Shown here piece after piece: positions 1 through 8,417 of a stretch of 16,839 nucleotides of DNA (within the stretch, counting starts at the first letter, position 1; the number at the start of each line of letters is the position of its first letter). The stretch is from Porphyromonadaceae bacterium UBA4702. Its GTDB lineage: Bacteria; Bacteroidota; Bacteroidia; Bacteroidales; Muribaculaceae. The notes beneath the pieces were generated by a model. It was given only the letters and a program-made list of their open reading frames with translations. It was not told the origin of the DNA and searched no databases. The DNA is taken from the NCBI GenBank assembly GCA_002404675.1, contig DHKE01000047.1, forward strand, positions 16,232 to 33,070, written 5' to 3'. A program made the position numbers and the translations under genes.

Positions 1-1437
1 TGAAAAATTTGCAAGCACCGAATGGGGGATTTCATAATATGCACGTATCAAGAACTGGGCATATAATTCGTTTATAGCGCCACCCAAACGTTGTTGATAG
101 CGGTTTCTGATATAGCTGTTTTTGGCCACATCCTTTTTGTTTGAACCAGTACCGGTTTTCTGCCGCGTGGTAGCTGCCTCTGCATAAGGTGGGTTTATGT
201 AGATTACCAGTTTCTTGCGCTTGTCCTTGCTATTAAGTATTTCTTTCAGCCCATCTGGAAGGTTGTCAAACGAATCATTTAAGAAATCAAACTGGAAGAC
301 ATGGCTGTCCAACAGGTTCGCTCCATTCTTGATACGTTCCTTCATGACATCAACGTCTGCTTTGTCAAGGGTCGATGCCCAAATGTGGTATTTGTTGGTA
401 AGTCCGTTAAGCAGATTACCTGTACCAGCAGCACAGTCCCAAATGTAATATTCATCTTGCCAGTTCTCTCCAAGTTCCTCTGACAAGTATTGCTGTGACA
501 ATTCAACCCATTTTTGAGGCGTGAAAAAAGACCCCTTGCGTTCTCTCACATCTTGTGGAACTAATAAATCACGACGCTCCACTATGTAATCCCAATACTC
601 ACGTTTGGGAGGTCTCTCATATTTGCTCCAGAAATGGGTGTGTGCTTTCTGGTCATCATTGAACTCAGCTCTCAAGTAATTGGCAATTCCACATTCATCT
701 ATTTTCAGGTTCAACTCATAGTGGTCTTGCCGTAACAGAACGAACAGTTTTTCTCTGAGAGTCGAATTGTGTTCAGACAGAATGTCTGCAAGGAAGAAGT
801 CTGCATACAGGATACCTTTGGACTTTGCCTTGTCCCAATCAATTTCCTTTATGGAAGGCTTTACTTCAACGAGCCACTTCTGATAGATTGAAACAAAATT
901 TGTCTTGGATATTTTGACTTTGGTCAGGTATGTTTTGCCTATCACAAAATTGGTTTTTATAAACCTGACAAGTTCATTGTGGTCTCGGTCGAAATAGAAA
1001 GTCAGGACATCCTTTTCAAGTATCGACAATACCATATCCAATACTTGCCGAAATTCCTTTGTGGAATGATCTGAAGGCTTTACATTCCAATTGAAGTCAT
1101 TTTGGTAAAATACATCGATTACTTGGGTGTACGGAAGAAACGCTATTTTCTCGGCATCAAATGCTCCAAGAAATATTGGCGGCAGGTGGTGGTCAAATGT
1201 TCGGGCCTTGCCGATAGTGAGTATTAGCTGCACAAACGATTCGTTGATATCGGCACTATGTCCTTTCTTTGCTTCAGCCCAAAGTAGGTATTCTGGCTCA
1301 AACAGACAATCGTTAGATTTAATCGCGACCGCAAAATCAACATTCCCAAGGACATGTGTTGAATCATACTCCTTGAAAAGGTCGTTCCGAAGTCTGTTCT
1401 CTATCTCTTTCTCTGGAAGTGAACTGTTGTATGCCAT
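1..1437 (-). CDS. Type IIG-like restriction-modification enzyme, 3' part missing (runs off window)
   Basis: A reading frame opens at ATG 1437-1435 and stays open for 479 codons to the window edge, so the C-terminus lies outside. N-terminal domain: D34 and the E55-A56-K57 triad (VDFAV, then LLWAEAKKG) match a PD-(D/E)xK nuclease active site. A helical linker follows. The RKGSFFTP segment then leads into an adenine-methyltransferase fold with motif I DCAAGTGN (residues 334-341, AdoMet binding) and motif IV NPPY (415-418, amino-N6 methylation). Nuclease and methyltransferase in one chain is the architecture of type IIG (Eco57I-like) enzymes, which cut and methylate the same site. The target-recognition domain would lie in the missing part. 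No partner gene is seen upstream. Base composition is visibly AT-richer than the other genes, suggesting transfer. A solitary methyltransferase with a degenerate nuclease is less likely because the triad is intact. Confidence 0.86.
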   Translation of the reverse strand, partial: MAYNSSLPEKEIENRLRNDLFKEYDSTHVLGNVDFAVAIKSNDCLFEPEYLLWAEAKKGHSADINESFVQLILTIGKARTFDHHLPPIFLGAFDAEKIAFLPYTQVIDVFYQNDFNWNVKPSDHSTKEFRQVLDMVLSILEKDVLTFYFDRDHNELVRFIKTNFVIGKTYLTKVKISKTNFVSIYQKWLVEVKPSIKEIDWDKAKSKGILYADFFLADILSEHNSTLREKLFVLLRQDHYELNLKIDECGIANYLRAEFNDDQKAHTHFWSKYERPPKREYWDYIVERRDLLVPQDVRERKGSFFTPQKWVELSQQYLSEELGENWQDEYYIWDCAAGTGNLLNGLTNKYHIWASTLDKADVDVMKERIKNGANLLDSHVFQFDFLNDSFDNLPDGLKEILNSKDKRKKLVIYINPPYAEAATTRQKTGTGSNKKDVAKNSYIRNRYQQRLGGAINELYAQFLIRAYYEIPHSVLANFS

Positions 1438-1612
1438 ATTATGATTTAATATAGGTCGTTGAAAATGGCGGCAGAGTATTGCTTTTTACTGACTTTGATG
1501 TAATTAGCCAAAACTGCTATATAGATAACGATATATTTGTGTCGTCATTGCTTATTAGGCTGTAAATGCTTAGTTTGTCGTCAGATTAAATGTAGACTTG
1601 TCTGTTTGGTGG
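1438..1612. other. AT-rich intergenic stretch between the GLPGLI gene and the restriction enzyme
   Basis: This 175-bp non-coding stretch marks the change from GC-rich core genes to the AT-rich restriction gene, and it should hold that gene's promoter. On the minus strand the closest match to a Bacteroidetes -7 element (TAnnTTTG) is CAGTTTTG near 1507-1514, with one mismatch and no convincing -33 TTTG. A TATATTTG at 1532-1539 points along the plus strand, where no gene follows. I see no terminator hairpin with a T-run for the upstream operon. Confidence 0.5.
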
Positions 1613-2458
1613 TCAGCGGTAGTCGGTTTCGAGCAGGTCGTAGCCGGGCTTGCCGCTTTCGTATTCTATCTTTTCGGGTGACACCTTTGCCGCGTGAGGG
1701 CCGAAGTGGAGGTTCCTCATCCCCTGGTAGTCGTCATAGCGGTAACGGCACAGCCGCAGGAAGTCCTTTCGGGTGGTCTTCTCGTAGTCGAATGGCTCGT
1801 ATACCTTGGGGATTGTAGCGTTTGACGCTTCGAGGCCTGTGGCGGTGAACCGGTACTGGCAGGTGGTGTCGGCGGCTTCGAGTATCAGCCCGGGCAGCCC
1901 GAGCAGTTTCCACGGGCCGGCATTGACCGGCAGCTCGGGGGCGAACCATGCTTTCCACCTGCGGCCGTGATAGTCGCCCTCTGCCAAGACGCAGTCATAT
2001 CCGAGTATGGTCTTGATGCTGTCGCCGCAGACAGTCCAGTCGCGTTGCTCTATGGGTTCGGTGTATTTGCGGTACTCATAGTACACCTCGTCCCATACCT
2101 TGAATTTGTCGTCGTCGCGGACAACGTACAGGGCTGCGTCGCGGCCTATGCCGGCGGAGTTGAGGATAGCCTCTTGCTCTGCCGGCGACTTGCCCATGGC
2201 CTGCTGCATTATTACAAGCCCGGTCTGCAGATACCAGTTTTCGCCGTCGGAGGTGCAGCGTGTCGAGTCGAGCCATTGCGTGTGGTCGTTGTAGAACTTG
2301 GAGTGTCCGTTGCCGGCGAGCAGCATATACTCGTGGTGCTTCTCGATGCCACGCGGGTCGTAGAAGTGGAAGTCATAGCTTACCCGAATCTGTGCCTTGT
2401 GGGCGTATGCAGCCATAGCGGCGAGGCCAATGAGCAATGCAGGTATGATGTGTCTCAT
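1613..2458 (-). CDS. GLPGLI family protein (periplasmic/secreted, partner of the TonB receptor)
   Basis: A 281-residue protein with a short signal peptide (MRHIIPALLIGLAAMAAYAH). The family-defining GLPGLI motif occurs exactly, at residues 187-192, inside GPWKLLGLPGLILEA. Upstream are the WY and GYDC-type segments usual in these proteins (Porph_ging/GLPGLI family). The biochemical role of the family is unknown. In Bacteroidetes its members are commonly encoded next to TonB-dependent receptors, which fits the context here. The start chosen is ATG 2458-2456, which overlaps the TGA of the receptor gene in an ATGA arrangement and so implies translational coupling. A longer open frame exists upstream but would run through the receptor's coding sequence and bury the signal peptide. 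Confidence 0.9.
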   Translation of the reverse strand: MRHIIPALLIGLAAMAAYAHKAQIRVSYDFHFYDPRGIEKHHEYMLLAGNGHSKFYNDHTQWLDSTRCTSDGENWYLQTGLVIMQQAMGKSPAEQEAILNSAGIGRDAALYVVRDDDKFKVWDEVYYEYRKYTEPIEQRDWTVCGDSIKTILGYDCVLAEGDYHGRRWKAWFAPELPVNAGPWKLLGLPGLILEAADTTCQYRFTATGLEASNATIPKVYEPFDYEKTTRKDFLRLCRYRYDDYQGMRNLHFGPHAAKVSPEKIEYESGKPGYDLLETDYR

Positions 2459-5070
2459 TTTTTGATTGATATTGAAATCATCAGTTCGCGTCCGCGCAGC
2501 CTGCGCAGCGACTCGTATGACGACAGTTGCGAATATGTGGTGTAGTTGTATGTCTTGCGGTTGAAGATGTTGTCGAGGCTCAGCGACAGCCCGATATGCT
2601 TGTTGAGGGAGTATGACAGCGAGGCATCGACCATCGCCATGTCCTTGAACACGTCTTGGCTCACTTCGTTGCGGTAATAGTCGCACGATACATCGCATTG
2701 CCACTTTTCAGCCGGTGTGAATGAGAGGCTGACGCTGCCGGTCATCTGTGCCAGGTCGCTGATGCTCATCTCGTTTATCGAGAGGCTGTTGCTGGAGTAG
2801 TCAAAGGAGCAGTCCAGGCTGAGCCAACTCCAGGGCGAGCCGTTGATTTTGCACCCTACGCTCCATGCGGAGCTGACCGGGAAGACTGAGGCCTCCTGCG
2901 AGAACATACGCGCCTTGCTGCGGTTGAACGCGCCGTAAACCTCGCAGCTGCCGCGCATGAAATTGAGCGTCTTGCCTACGTTGGCAACTGCGGTAAACAG
3001 GCGCGAGTCGTTGCTCGCGTCCGAATAGCTGTATATGGCATAGTCGCCCAGCAGGTACTGCGACAGGGTGTAGGGCGCATGGTTCCACGACTGCAGCGCC
3101 ATGCCGTTGGCGAACAGCCCAAGGCGTGTGTGCTTGTATGCGAAGTTGAGGGAGATGTTCTGCATCCGAGAACTGTATAGGCTCTTGACACCGGTCTTGA
3201 ATGTGCGGTAGTCGGTCAGTACAAGCCCCTCGTGTATCGAGGAGAGGTTGATTGGCGTTTCGCTCATGCCGCCGTGAAGCGTGAGTGAGAACCTGCTGTT
3301 CGGCTTCCAGTTGAAGTTCAGCGAGGGGGAGAAGAACACGTCGTCGCGCTGCGGCACTGCCCCGGCAAAGCTGTAATGCGCATAGCTCACCGGGAGACTC
3401 ACGGCAATGTTGACGCGCCGCAGCCAATACTCGAGCCTCGGCGATGCGTACAGCACCCAGTAGTCGGTGTTTATGGCATTGGTGGTCAGCCCTTTCAATT
3501 CCTCCGGTATGTCATGCAGCTGTGAGTTCATGGAGCGGAGGTAGCCTCTCACGCCAGCCTCTGCACTGACGGTCAATCCGTTGACGACAAAAGCGTATGC
3601 CGCTTTCTCCTGCGTTGCGAAAGCGTGGTCGCGCAGCCGCTGCCAATAGGCATCGCTGCCGTCGATGTTCACATTCAGCGTCTGCGGCATTGACTCCCAT
3701 TGGTTTATGCTCTCAAAACGGACGAGGTGCTTGCCGCTAAAGCGTTTCACCACTTTCAGGTTGTTGGAGACAAAATAGTCCGGCAGGTCAGCGGTCTGCA
3801 CGTTGGGGACAGTGCCGGTGGTCGCGAGGCGCAGGTCGCTCCAGTCTATGTCGGTTTGCAACGTGTTGTTGACAAAAGCGGTCTTGCGGTTCAGCTCATA
3901 GATGAACTGTGCACCGATAGAGTTGGTGTGCTGCTTGCCGTTGCTTCCCTCAACCACCACCTGGTTTCCCTCGTCCAGGAAATATGTCGTTATGCCTGTG
4001 GCGAGCGACGACTTGCGGTTGTACGAATAGTCTATGTTGGCACGCAGCTCTCCGTTGCGCAGTTTCCACAGGTTGTTGGTCGAGGCAAGTGCCGAGCGGT
4101 TGAATAGGGTGCGGCTGTCGCCCAGTGACGGCACGTCGGGCAGGTCAATGTCGATGTACCGTTTCAGGTTTGTCAGCCGCTGGCTGGCGAGCAGGTCGGT
4201 GGAATATTGCGAGAGGTCTTCGCCGGAATTGTTTGACTGCAAGGTCGTTATGTTCTGAAATGACGGCATCGCAGCCATGGCAAATATGCTGCCGTCCCAC
4301 AGTGCGCCTTCGGGCTGCGACGACCATCCGCCGCCGATGCTTCCGCGCCACGACCATGCGGCTTTCGCCTTGTCTTTCAGCTTCAGGTTGATAGCAGCCT
4401 TTTCGGAATAGCTGATGCCGGAAAGCACCTGCAGCGGCTGGTGGTTCTCAAGCACCTCGACTGCGCCGACATCACCGGGGCTGATGCCGTTGGTGGCAAT
4501 GCCGTACCTGCCGCCAAGCAGGTCTGCCCCTTCGATGTAAAACCGGTTGATTTCAGTCCCTTGATACGAAATCTTGCCGCTCGAGTCCACATCAATGCCC
4601 GGCATGCGTTGAAGCACGTCGCCTATTGAGCCGTCCTGCGCACGGGTGAAACTGCTCACATCGTAGGTTATCGTGTCCCCCTGCTCGCGTATTCGCTCGG
4701 CTTTGATGGCGACTTCCTTCAGCTGTATGCTGCCGGGCGAGAGGTATACCGTGACTGGGAAACTGATGCTGTCAATGGCTTCGGAATACTTGTCATAGCC
4801 CATCATCGACACTTCGAGGCGGAATCCGCTGCCGTGCCGCGACTGCAACGAGAAGCAGCCGTCGCTGGCTGTTTGCGCGAATTTTTTGATTTTGCCGTCC
4901 GCGTCTTTTACTATCACCGATGCACCGGCAAGCGCCCCGTTTGCGGCTCGGTCAATTACCTTGCCTTCAATGGCTGCTACAGTTTCCTGAGCGCCTGTGC
5001 AGCACCATGCGACTGCAAATGCCGTTGCCGCCAGAAATACCCGCATATGTATGTTTGTCATATACCTCAT
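2455..5070 (-). CDS. TonB-dependent outer membrane receptor with N-terminal carboxypeptidase-regulatory-like domain
   Basis: About 871 residues. Order: signal peptide (hydrophobic VFLAATAFAVAWCCTGAQ), a carboxypeptidase-D regulatory-like beta-sandwich at about 31-110 (IEGKVIDRAANGALAGASVIV, then GYDKYSEAI), and a plug domain at about 120-235 (TITYDVSSFTRAQDGSIGDVL, MPGIDV, FYIEGADL). A large barrel ends in a beta-strand-like C-terminus (LMISISIKK). The receptor should import an unidentified ligand using TonB energy. There is no SusD-type gene, so it is not a classical SusC/SusD glycan locus; the partner is the GLPGLI protein that follows. Start choice: ATGs at 5070, 5061 and 5046 all precede the signal peptide. 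I took the first that lies downstream of the -7 element at 5119-5112; a longer frame to 5265 would overlap the upstream btuG-like gene. Confidence 0.88.
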   Translation of the reverse strand: MRYMTNIHMRVFLAATAFAVAWCCTGAQETVAAIEGKVIDRAANGALAGASVIVKDADGKIKKFAQTASDGCFSLQSRHGSGFRLEVSMMGYDKYSEAIDSISFPVTVYLSPGSIQLKEVAIKAERIREQGDTITYDVSSFTRAQDGSIGDVLQRMPGIDVDSSGKISYQGTEINRFYIEGADLLGGRYGIATNGISPGDVGAVEVLENHQPLQVLSGISYSEKAAINLKLKDKAKAAWSWRGSIGGGWSSQPEGALWDGSIFAMAAMPSFQNITTLQSNNSGEDLSQYSTDLLASQRLTNLKRYIDIDLPDVPSLGDSRTLFNRSALASTNNLWKLRNGELRANIDYSYNRKSSLATGITTYFLDEGNQVVVEGSNGKQHTNSIGAQFIYELNRKTAFVNNTLQTDIDWSDLRLATTGTVPNVQTADLPDYFVSNNLKVVKRFSGKHLVRFESINQWESMPQTLNVNIDGSDAYWQRLRDHAFATQEKAAYAFVVNGLTVSAEAGVRGYLRSMNSQLHDIPEELKGLTTNAINTDYWVLYASPRLEYWLRRVNIAVSLPVSYAHYSFAGAVPQRDDVFFSPSLNFNWKPNSRFSLTLHGGMSETPINLSSIHEGLVLTDYRTFKTGVKSLYSSRMQNISLNFAYKHTRLGLFANGMALQSWNHAPYTLSQYLLGDYAIYSYSDASNDSRLFTAVANVGKTLNFMRGSCEVYGAFNRSKARMFSQEASVFPVSSAWSVGCKINGSPWSWLSLDCSFDYSSNSLSINEMSISDLAQMTGSVSLSFTPAEKWQCDVSCDYYRNEVSQDVFKDMAMVDASLSYSLNKHIGLSLSLDNIFNRKTYNYTTYSQLSSYESLRRLRGRELMISISIKK

Positions 5071-5111
5071 TATGAATTTCGCAATTATGCGAATGACTGG
5101 TGTTGTGGCTG

Positions 5112-5119
5112 CAAATATA
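5112..5119 (-). promoter_or_regulatory. Bacteroidetes-type -7 promoter element (TATATTTG)
   Basis: Read on the minus strand, 5119-5112 is TATATTTG, an exact match to the TAnnTTTG -7 consensus of Bacteroidetes primary sigma factor promoters. It lies in the 85-nt gap between the btuG-like gene and the receptor gene, about 40-50 nt before the candidate starts. No clear TTTG -33 box is found at the usual 19-25 nt spacing. It probably gives the receptor/GLPGLI pair its own transcript. Confidence 0.6.
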
Positions 5120-5155
5120 GCGAATTTTTTTGGGATTGGTATGCAGTTGTCGAAC

Positions 5156-6337
5156 CTATTTGCGGTCGCCTGTGAAGGCGAAATGGGCAGGGATGTCGCC
5201 AGTGCGGACACGCCATTTGTATTCACCTTCGGGTGTGTAGCAGTAGAGGTATCCCGGGTTGACATACGTCCGTGCGTCTGTGATGAATATTTCGTTTGTC
5301 TCTGGGTTGACAGCGATGCCGTAAGGCTTGCGCAGCTGCGAGTCTGTCCCGTCGGTTATGATGCCTTGGCGTGTCACTTCTCCTGTTTCTGTGTCGATTA
5401 TCGCGCTTCCCGCATAGTCTTTGGTTGCGTCGCCGTAGTTGAATGTCGAGGAGACTACATACAGGCGGTCATCACACAGGGCCATGGAGCTGGCCGGTAT
5501 GTCTAATACGTGTTCAATACGCTGTTTGCGGGTGTCGTAGCAGTATATTCGCGGCGGCGTGTTGTAGTAGTCGCCGCGTGAGGAAATCCACAGCCGTCCC
5601 CGGCGGTCAGCGACTATGCCGTCCAGGTTGATTGCGATTTCGATGCGCCGTTCCTCTCGGAATGTGGCGAGGTCAATCACTGACAGCGTGTTTTCATAGT
5701 TCGGCACTGTATATCCTCCCGAATTGCATACGTATATCTTGCCGTTCACTATCTCGAGTCCGTCAGGCTGGAAGCCGACGATGCACCGGCCTTCTACCTC
5801 GAGGGTGGCGAGGTTCACCTTTGCCACATACCCCTTTTGCTTGTATTCAGGGTCGATGACCACAGGTCCGGCGTATGAGGTGACGTAGGCGTAGTCGCCG
5901 TCAAACTTGATGCTGCGGCAGTTTGGTATTTCGACCTGCCCGATGCGGCGTGCTGTGGCAGCGTCCATGACTTCTACCTTGTTTGAGCAGTTGACAACGG
6001 CGTACAGGCGTGAGCCGTAGATGGCGATGTCGTTGCCCACGTCGCCGAGTTCCTTCGGCACGTCGGGGTTTGCGATGCCGTATATGTTTCTGGTGTATAC
6101 GCCAGTGGAATAGTCGAAATAGTCAAGTGTGCATTTGTTGGAACCCATGTTGCCCTCATTGAGCAGGTAGAAGCCGGTCACTGAGGTGTATTCGGGGGTA
6201 GTCACCGGCACTTCCTCAGGAATGAATATTATGTCGTCCTCGCGGCACGACTGAATAGCGAGGGCGGCTGCGGCAGCTGTCGCGGCAATCAAGAGGCGCA
6301 TGGATTTGCGCAATACATATCCTGCTATAGAGGTCAT
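5156..6337 (-). CDS. btuG: BtuG-like surface lipoprotein (YncE-type seven-bladed beta-propeller, cobalamin capture)
   Basis: 393 residues. A lipoprotein signal peptide ends in a lipobox (AIQSC, lipidated Cys31). It is followed by the acidic stretch REDD, resembling the surface-export signal of Bacteroidetes lipoproteins. The mature part is a repeated beta-propeller: GFYLLNEGNMGSNKCTLDYF, KELGDVGNDIAIYGSRLYAV, CSNKVEVMDA and later LSVIDLATF and KPYGIAVNPETNEIFITDA blades. This matches the BtuG family, cell-surface propellers that bind vitamin B12 very tightly and hand it to BtuB (established for Bacteroides thetaiotaomicron). The ATG at 6337 overlaps the TGA of the btuB-like gene (ATGA), so the two are translationally coupled. 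An internal ATG at 6301 would also give a good signal peptide. Ligand specificity is inferred from family and gene order. Confidence 0.85.
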   Translation of the reverse strand: MTSIAGYVLRKSMRLLIAATAAAAALAIQSCREDDIIFIPEEVPVTTPEYTSVTGFYLLNEGNMGSNKCTLDYFDYSTGVYTRNIYGIANPDVPKELGDVGNDIAIYGSRLYAVVNCSNKVEVMDAATARRIGQVEIPNCRSIKFDGDYAYVTSYAGPVVIDPEYKQKGYVAKVNLATLEVEGRCIVGFQPDGLEIVNGKIYVCNSGGYTVPNYENTLSVIDLATFREERRIEIAINLDGIVADRRGRLWISSRGDYYNTPPRIYCYDTRKQRIEHVLDIPASSMALCDDRLYVVSSTFNYGDATKDYAGSAIIDTETGEVTRQGIITDGTDSQLRKPYGIAVNPETNEIFITDARTYVNPGYLYCYTPEGEYKWRVRTGDIPAHFAFTGDRK

Positions 6338-8415
6338 AGGTCGAACTGGAATATAAGGCGGAAATTGCGTCCTGGCATCGGGTAGTTCATGATAACTTCA
6401 TACTGCTGGTTGAACAGGTTGTTCACCTCCAGCGTCGTTTTCAGGCGTGTCCGCCCGAGGGGCTGCAGCCAGCTTACAGACATATCGTGCGTGTACCATG
6501 GCTGTACGCGGTTTTGAAGTATGTTGCTCGAGTTCTCGTACCGCTCGCCGACATAGATGAAACTGTAGTTCAGGTCGAGCCTGCGCCATGAGCCGCCCAC
6601 GACAGCCGAGCCGCTGTGGCGAGGTATGTAGGCTATCTGCCCACGGTAAGTGCCGGCACGTCCGTCGTTGTCTGTCGGGTCGGTGTAGTCGCGAGCCATC
6701 TGCCAGGTGTAGTTGAGACGGCCGCGCATGGTTATGCCAGCCGGGAGCGAAGCAGCGGCGGAGGCTGTCACGTCAAGTCCGAGTACACGCACACGGCCGA
6801 TATTCATCATCATCCAGCGGTATTGTCCTGTGCCTTTGGGTACGGCGATTATCTTGTCCGAGATGCGGTTGTGGTAGAGGTCGGCTGTTATGTCGAGTGA
6901 CTGCAGCCACGACTCTGCCGGGGCGAGGTGCTCGATGATGCCGATATTGTATTGGGTGACGTATTCGGGGCGCAGAGAAGCGTTGCCGATGTCGGTGTAA
7001 TACAGGTCGTTGAATGTAGGCATACGGAATATGCGCTTGTAGAACGCCCGCAGCGACAGCCCTGTACCTCCCGGTATGTCCCATGAGGCGAACAGGGCAG
7101 GGGTGAACCGCGCCAGCGACGACTGCCTGCGGTTGCTGTAGCCCATACCATCGGTGACTGTGTACCTGTCCCATACGAATGTGCCCAGCACGCTTGCCTG
7201 CGCCTTGAACGCGCCGCGCCTCCAGGCAGTGGCAGCAGCGGCGAGGAGCGTGTGGCGGGTGGGGTAGGCGAAGTTCACCATTGACGAGTTGAGGTGATTC
7301 CATTGCCAGTCAACGGACACGTCTGCATCCCAGCCGCGCATTATCGCGAAACGGTTTGCTGTCGATACGTATGCCTCGTCCTGATGAAACGAGTTGTCTA
7401 TATACATCAGTGTCGTGTCCGGATTGAGGTAGCGCATATAGTCGCGTGCGTATTTTGCGTTGACCATCAGCGAGTAGCGGTCAGACATCTCGCGTTGCCA
7501 AGAGCCCTGGACGAAGAAGTTGCGGTCCCATTGGCGTTGCGAGCTTTTCCACACGTTGTTGACTATGGCACCGGGGATGCCTTTGTTCGAGTCATAGTAA
7601 TACGCTTTTGCCATCCAGCGGCCTCGTTCCGGACGGCCGAACAGCCCGGCTTCGAGGCGGTATGCGTGTATGTCGCCGTTGCGGCGAGTGGCTGTGGTGT
7701 CCCAGGCCAACGTGCCGTCGCTGAACACTTTGCGGTATCGGAAGCGGTAACGCCCTGAGGCGTAGGTGAACTCGCCGTTGACGGACGCGCTCACTGTGGG
7801 CGAAAGCCGGTACTCCATTCTCACAGACGGGTTCTGAAGCCCGAATGAGCCAGTGCGGTATGTCACGTTGACGTTAGTGCGCTTGCCAGCCTCGAAGCGC
7901 GGATAGCGTGTACGCAGGTATATCGAACCGGCTGTGCCGAAGTCCTTGGCACTTTGGAACACTTCGCTCTTCTGACCGTTGTACATCGATATTTCCTCGA
8001 TGTTGTCGAGCGAGAATTTGCCCAGGTCTATTTGCCCGTTCTGCGCGTTGCCCAGCTGTATGCCGTCATAGAACACGCCGGTATGGTTTGACCCCATGCT
8101 TCGCATATCCACCGTCTTGACGCCGCCCACGCCTCCGTAGTCCTTGATTTGCACGCCGGAGAAATAGCGTATTGCGTCCGCTACGTTGTGGCTGTTGAGC
8201 CTTTCGAGCTGCTCGCCGTCGAGTTTCTGTGCCGGTATCACGCTGCCGTACGGGTCGCGGCTTGCAGTCACTGTCACCTCACCCAGCGCGGTGGTGTCTG
8301 CCGGCTCTGTGCTATATGCCGAGCACGTGACAGCTGTTGCCGACACGAAAACCGATGTCGCGAGGCGGAAAAGCTGGTTGTTGTGCATAGTGTTGCAATG
8401 GCGGTGTTTGCGCAT
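6334..8415 (-). CDS. btuB: BtuB-like TonB-dependent receptor (cobalamin uptake)
   Basis: 693 residues from the ATG at 8415. Order: N-terminal signal sequence (about residues 10-35, NNQLFRLATSVFVSATAV), a TonB-box-like EVTVTAS at about 46-52, a plug domain at about 55-165 (VADAIRYFSGVQIKDYGGVGG, RSMGSNHTGVFYDGIQLGNA), then a barrel. The barrel contains FYKRIFRMPTFNDLYY and ends in NLFNQQYEVIMNYPMPGRNF and a terminal aromatic strand (RLIFQFDL). There is no carboxypeptidase-regulatory domain. This layout is that of BtuB-type receptors, and the coupled downstream BtuG-like lipoprotein supports cobalamin or another corrinoid as ligand. Start: a GTG at 8421 overlaps the upstream TGA, ATG 8415 lies 2 nt past it, and ATG 8388 also precedes the signal peptide. 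I chose 8415. Confidence 0.87.
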   Translation of the reverse strand: MRKHRHCNTMHNNQLFRLATSVFVSATAVTCSAYSTEPADTTALGEVTVTASRDPYGSVIPAQKLDGEQLERLNSHNVADAIRYFSGVQIKDYGGVGGVKTVDMRSMGSNHTGVFYDGIQLGNAQNGQIDLGKFSLDNIEEISMYNGQKSEVFQSAKDFGTAGSIYLRTRYPRFEAGKRTNVNVTYRTGSFGLQNPSVRMEYRLSPTVSASVNGEFTYASGRYRFRYRKVFSDGTLAWDTTATRRNGDIHAYRLEAGLFGRPERGRWMAKAYYYDSNKGIPGAIVNNVWKSSQRQWDRNFFVQGSWQREMSDRYSLMVNAKYARDYMRYLNPDTTLMYIDNSFHQDEAYVSTANRFAIMRGWDADVSVDWQWNHLNSSMVNFAYPTRHTLLAAAATAWRRGAFKAQASVLGTFVWDRYTVTDGMGYSNRRQSSLARFTPALFASWDIPGGTGLSLRAFYKRIFRMPTFNDLYYTDIGNASLRPEYVTQYNIGIIEHLAPAESWLQSLDITADLYHNRISDKIIAVPKGTGQYRWMMMNIGRVRVLGLDVTASAAASLPAGITMRGRLNYTWQMARDYTDPTDNDGRAGTYRGQIAYIPRHSGSAVVGGSWRRLDLNYSFIYVGERYENSSNILQNRVQPWYTHDMSVSWLQPLGRTRLKTTLEVNNLFNQQYEVIMNYPMPGRNFRLIFQFDL

Positions 8416-8417
8416 GG

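Noticed and set aside
1532..1539. Plus-strand TATATTTG as a promoter
   Set aside because: No TTTG box at the right spacing and no plus-strand gene downstream; the AT-rich context makes chance matches likely.
2459..2704. N-terminal extension of the GLPGLI protein to 2704
   Set aside because: The extension lies within the receptor's C-terminal coding sequence. The ATG at 2458 gives a proper signal peptide and the ATGA overlap.
5071..5265. N-terminal extension of the TonB receptor to 5265
   Set aside because: It would overlap the end of the btuG-like gene, cross the TATATTTG promoter element and leave the signal peptide internal.
7220..7240. B12-box-like bases (GCCACTG on the minus strand) as part of a cobalamin riboswitch
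   Set aside because: They lie inside the btuB coding sequence with no surrounding riboswitch structure.
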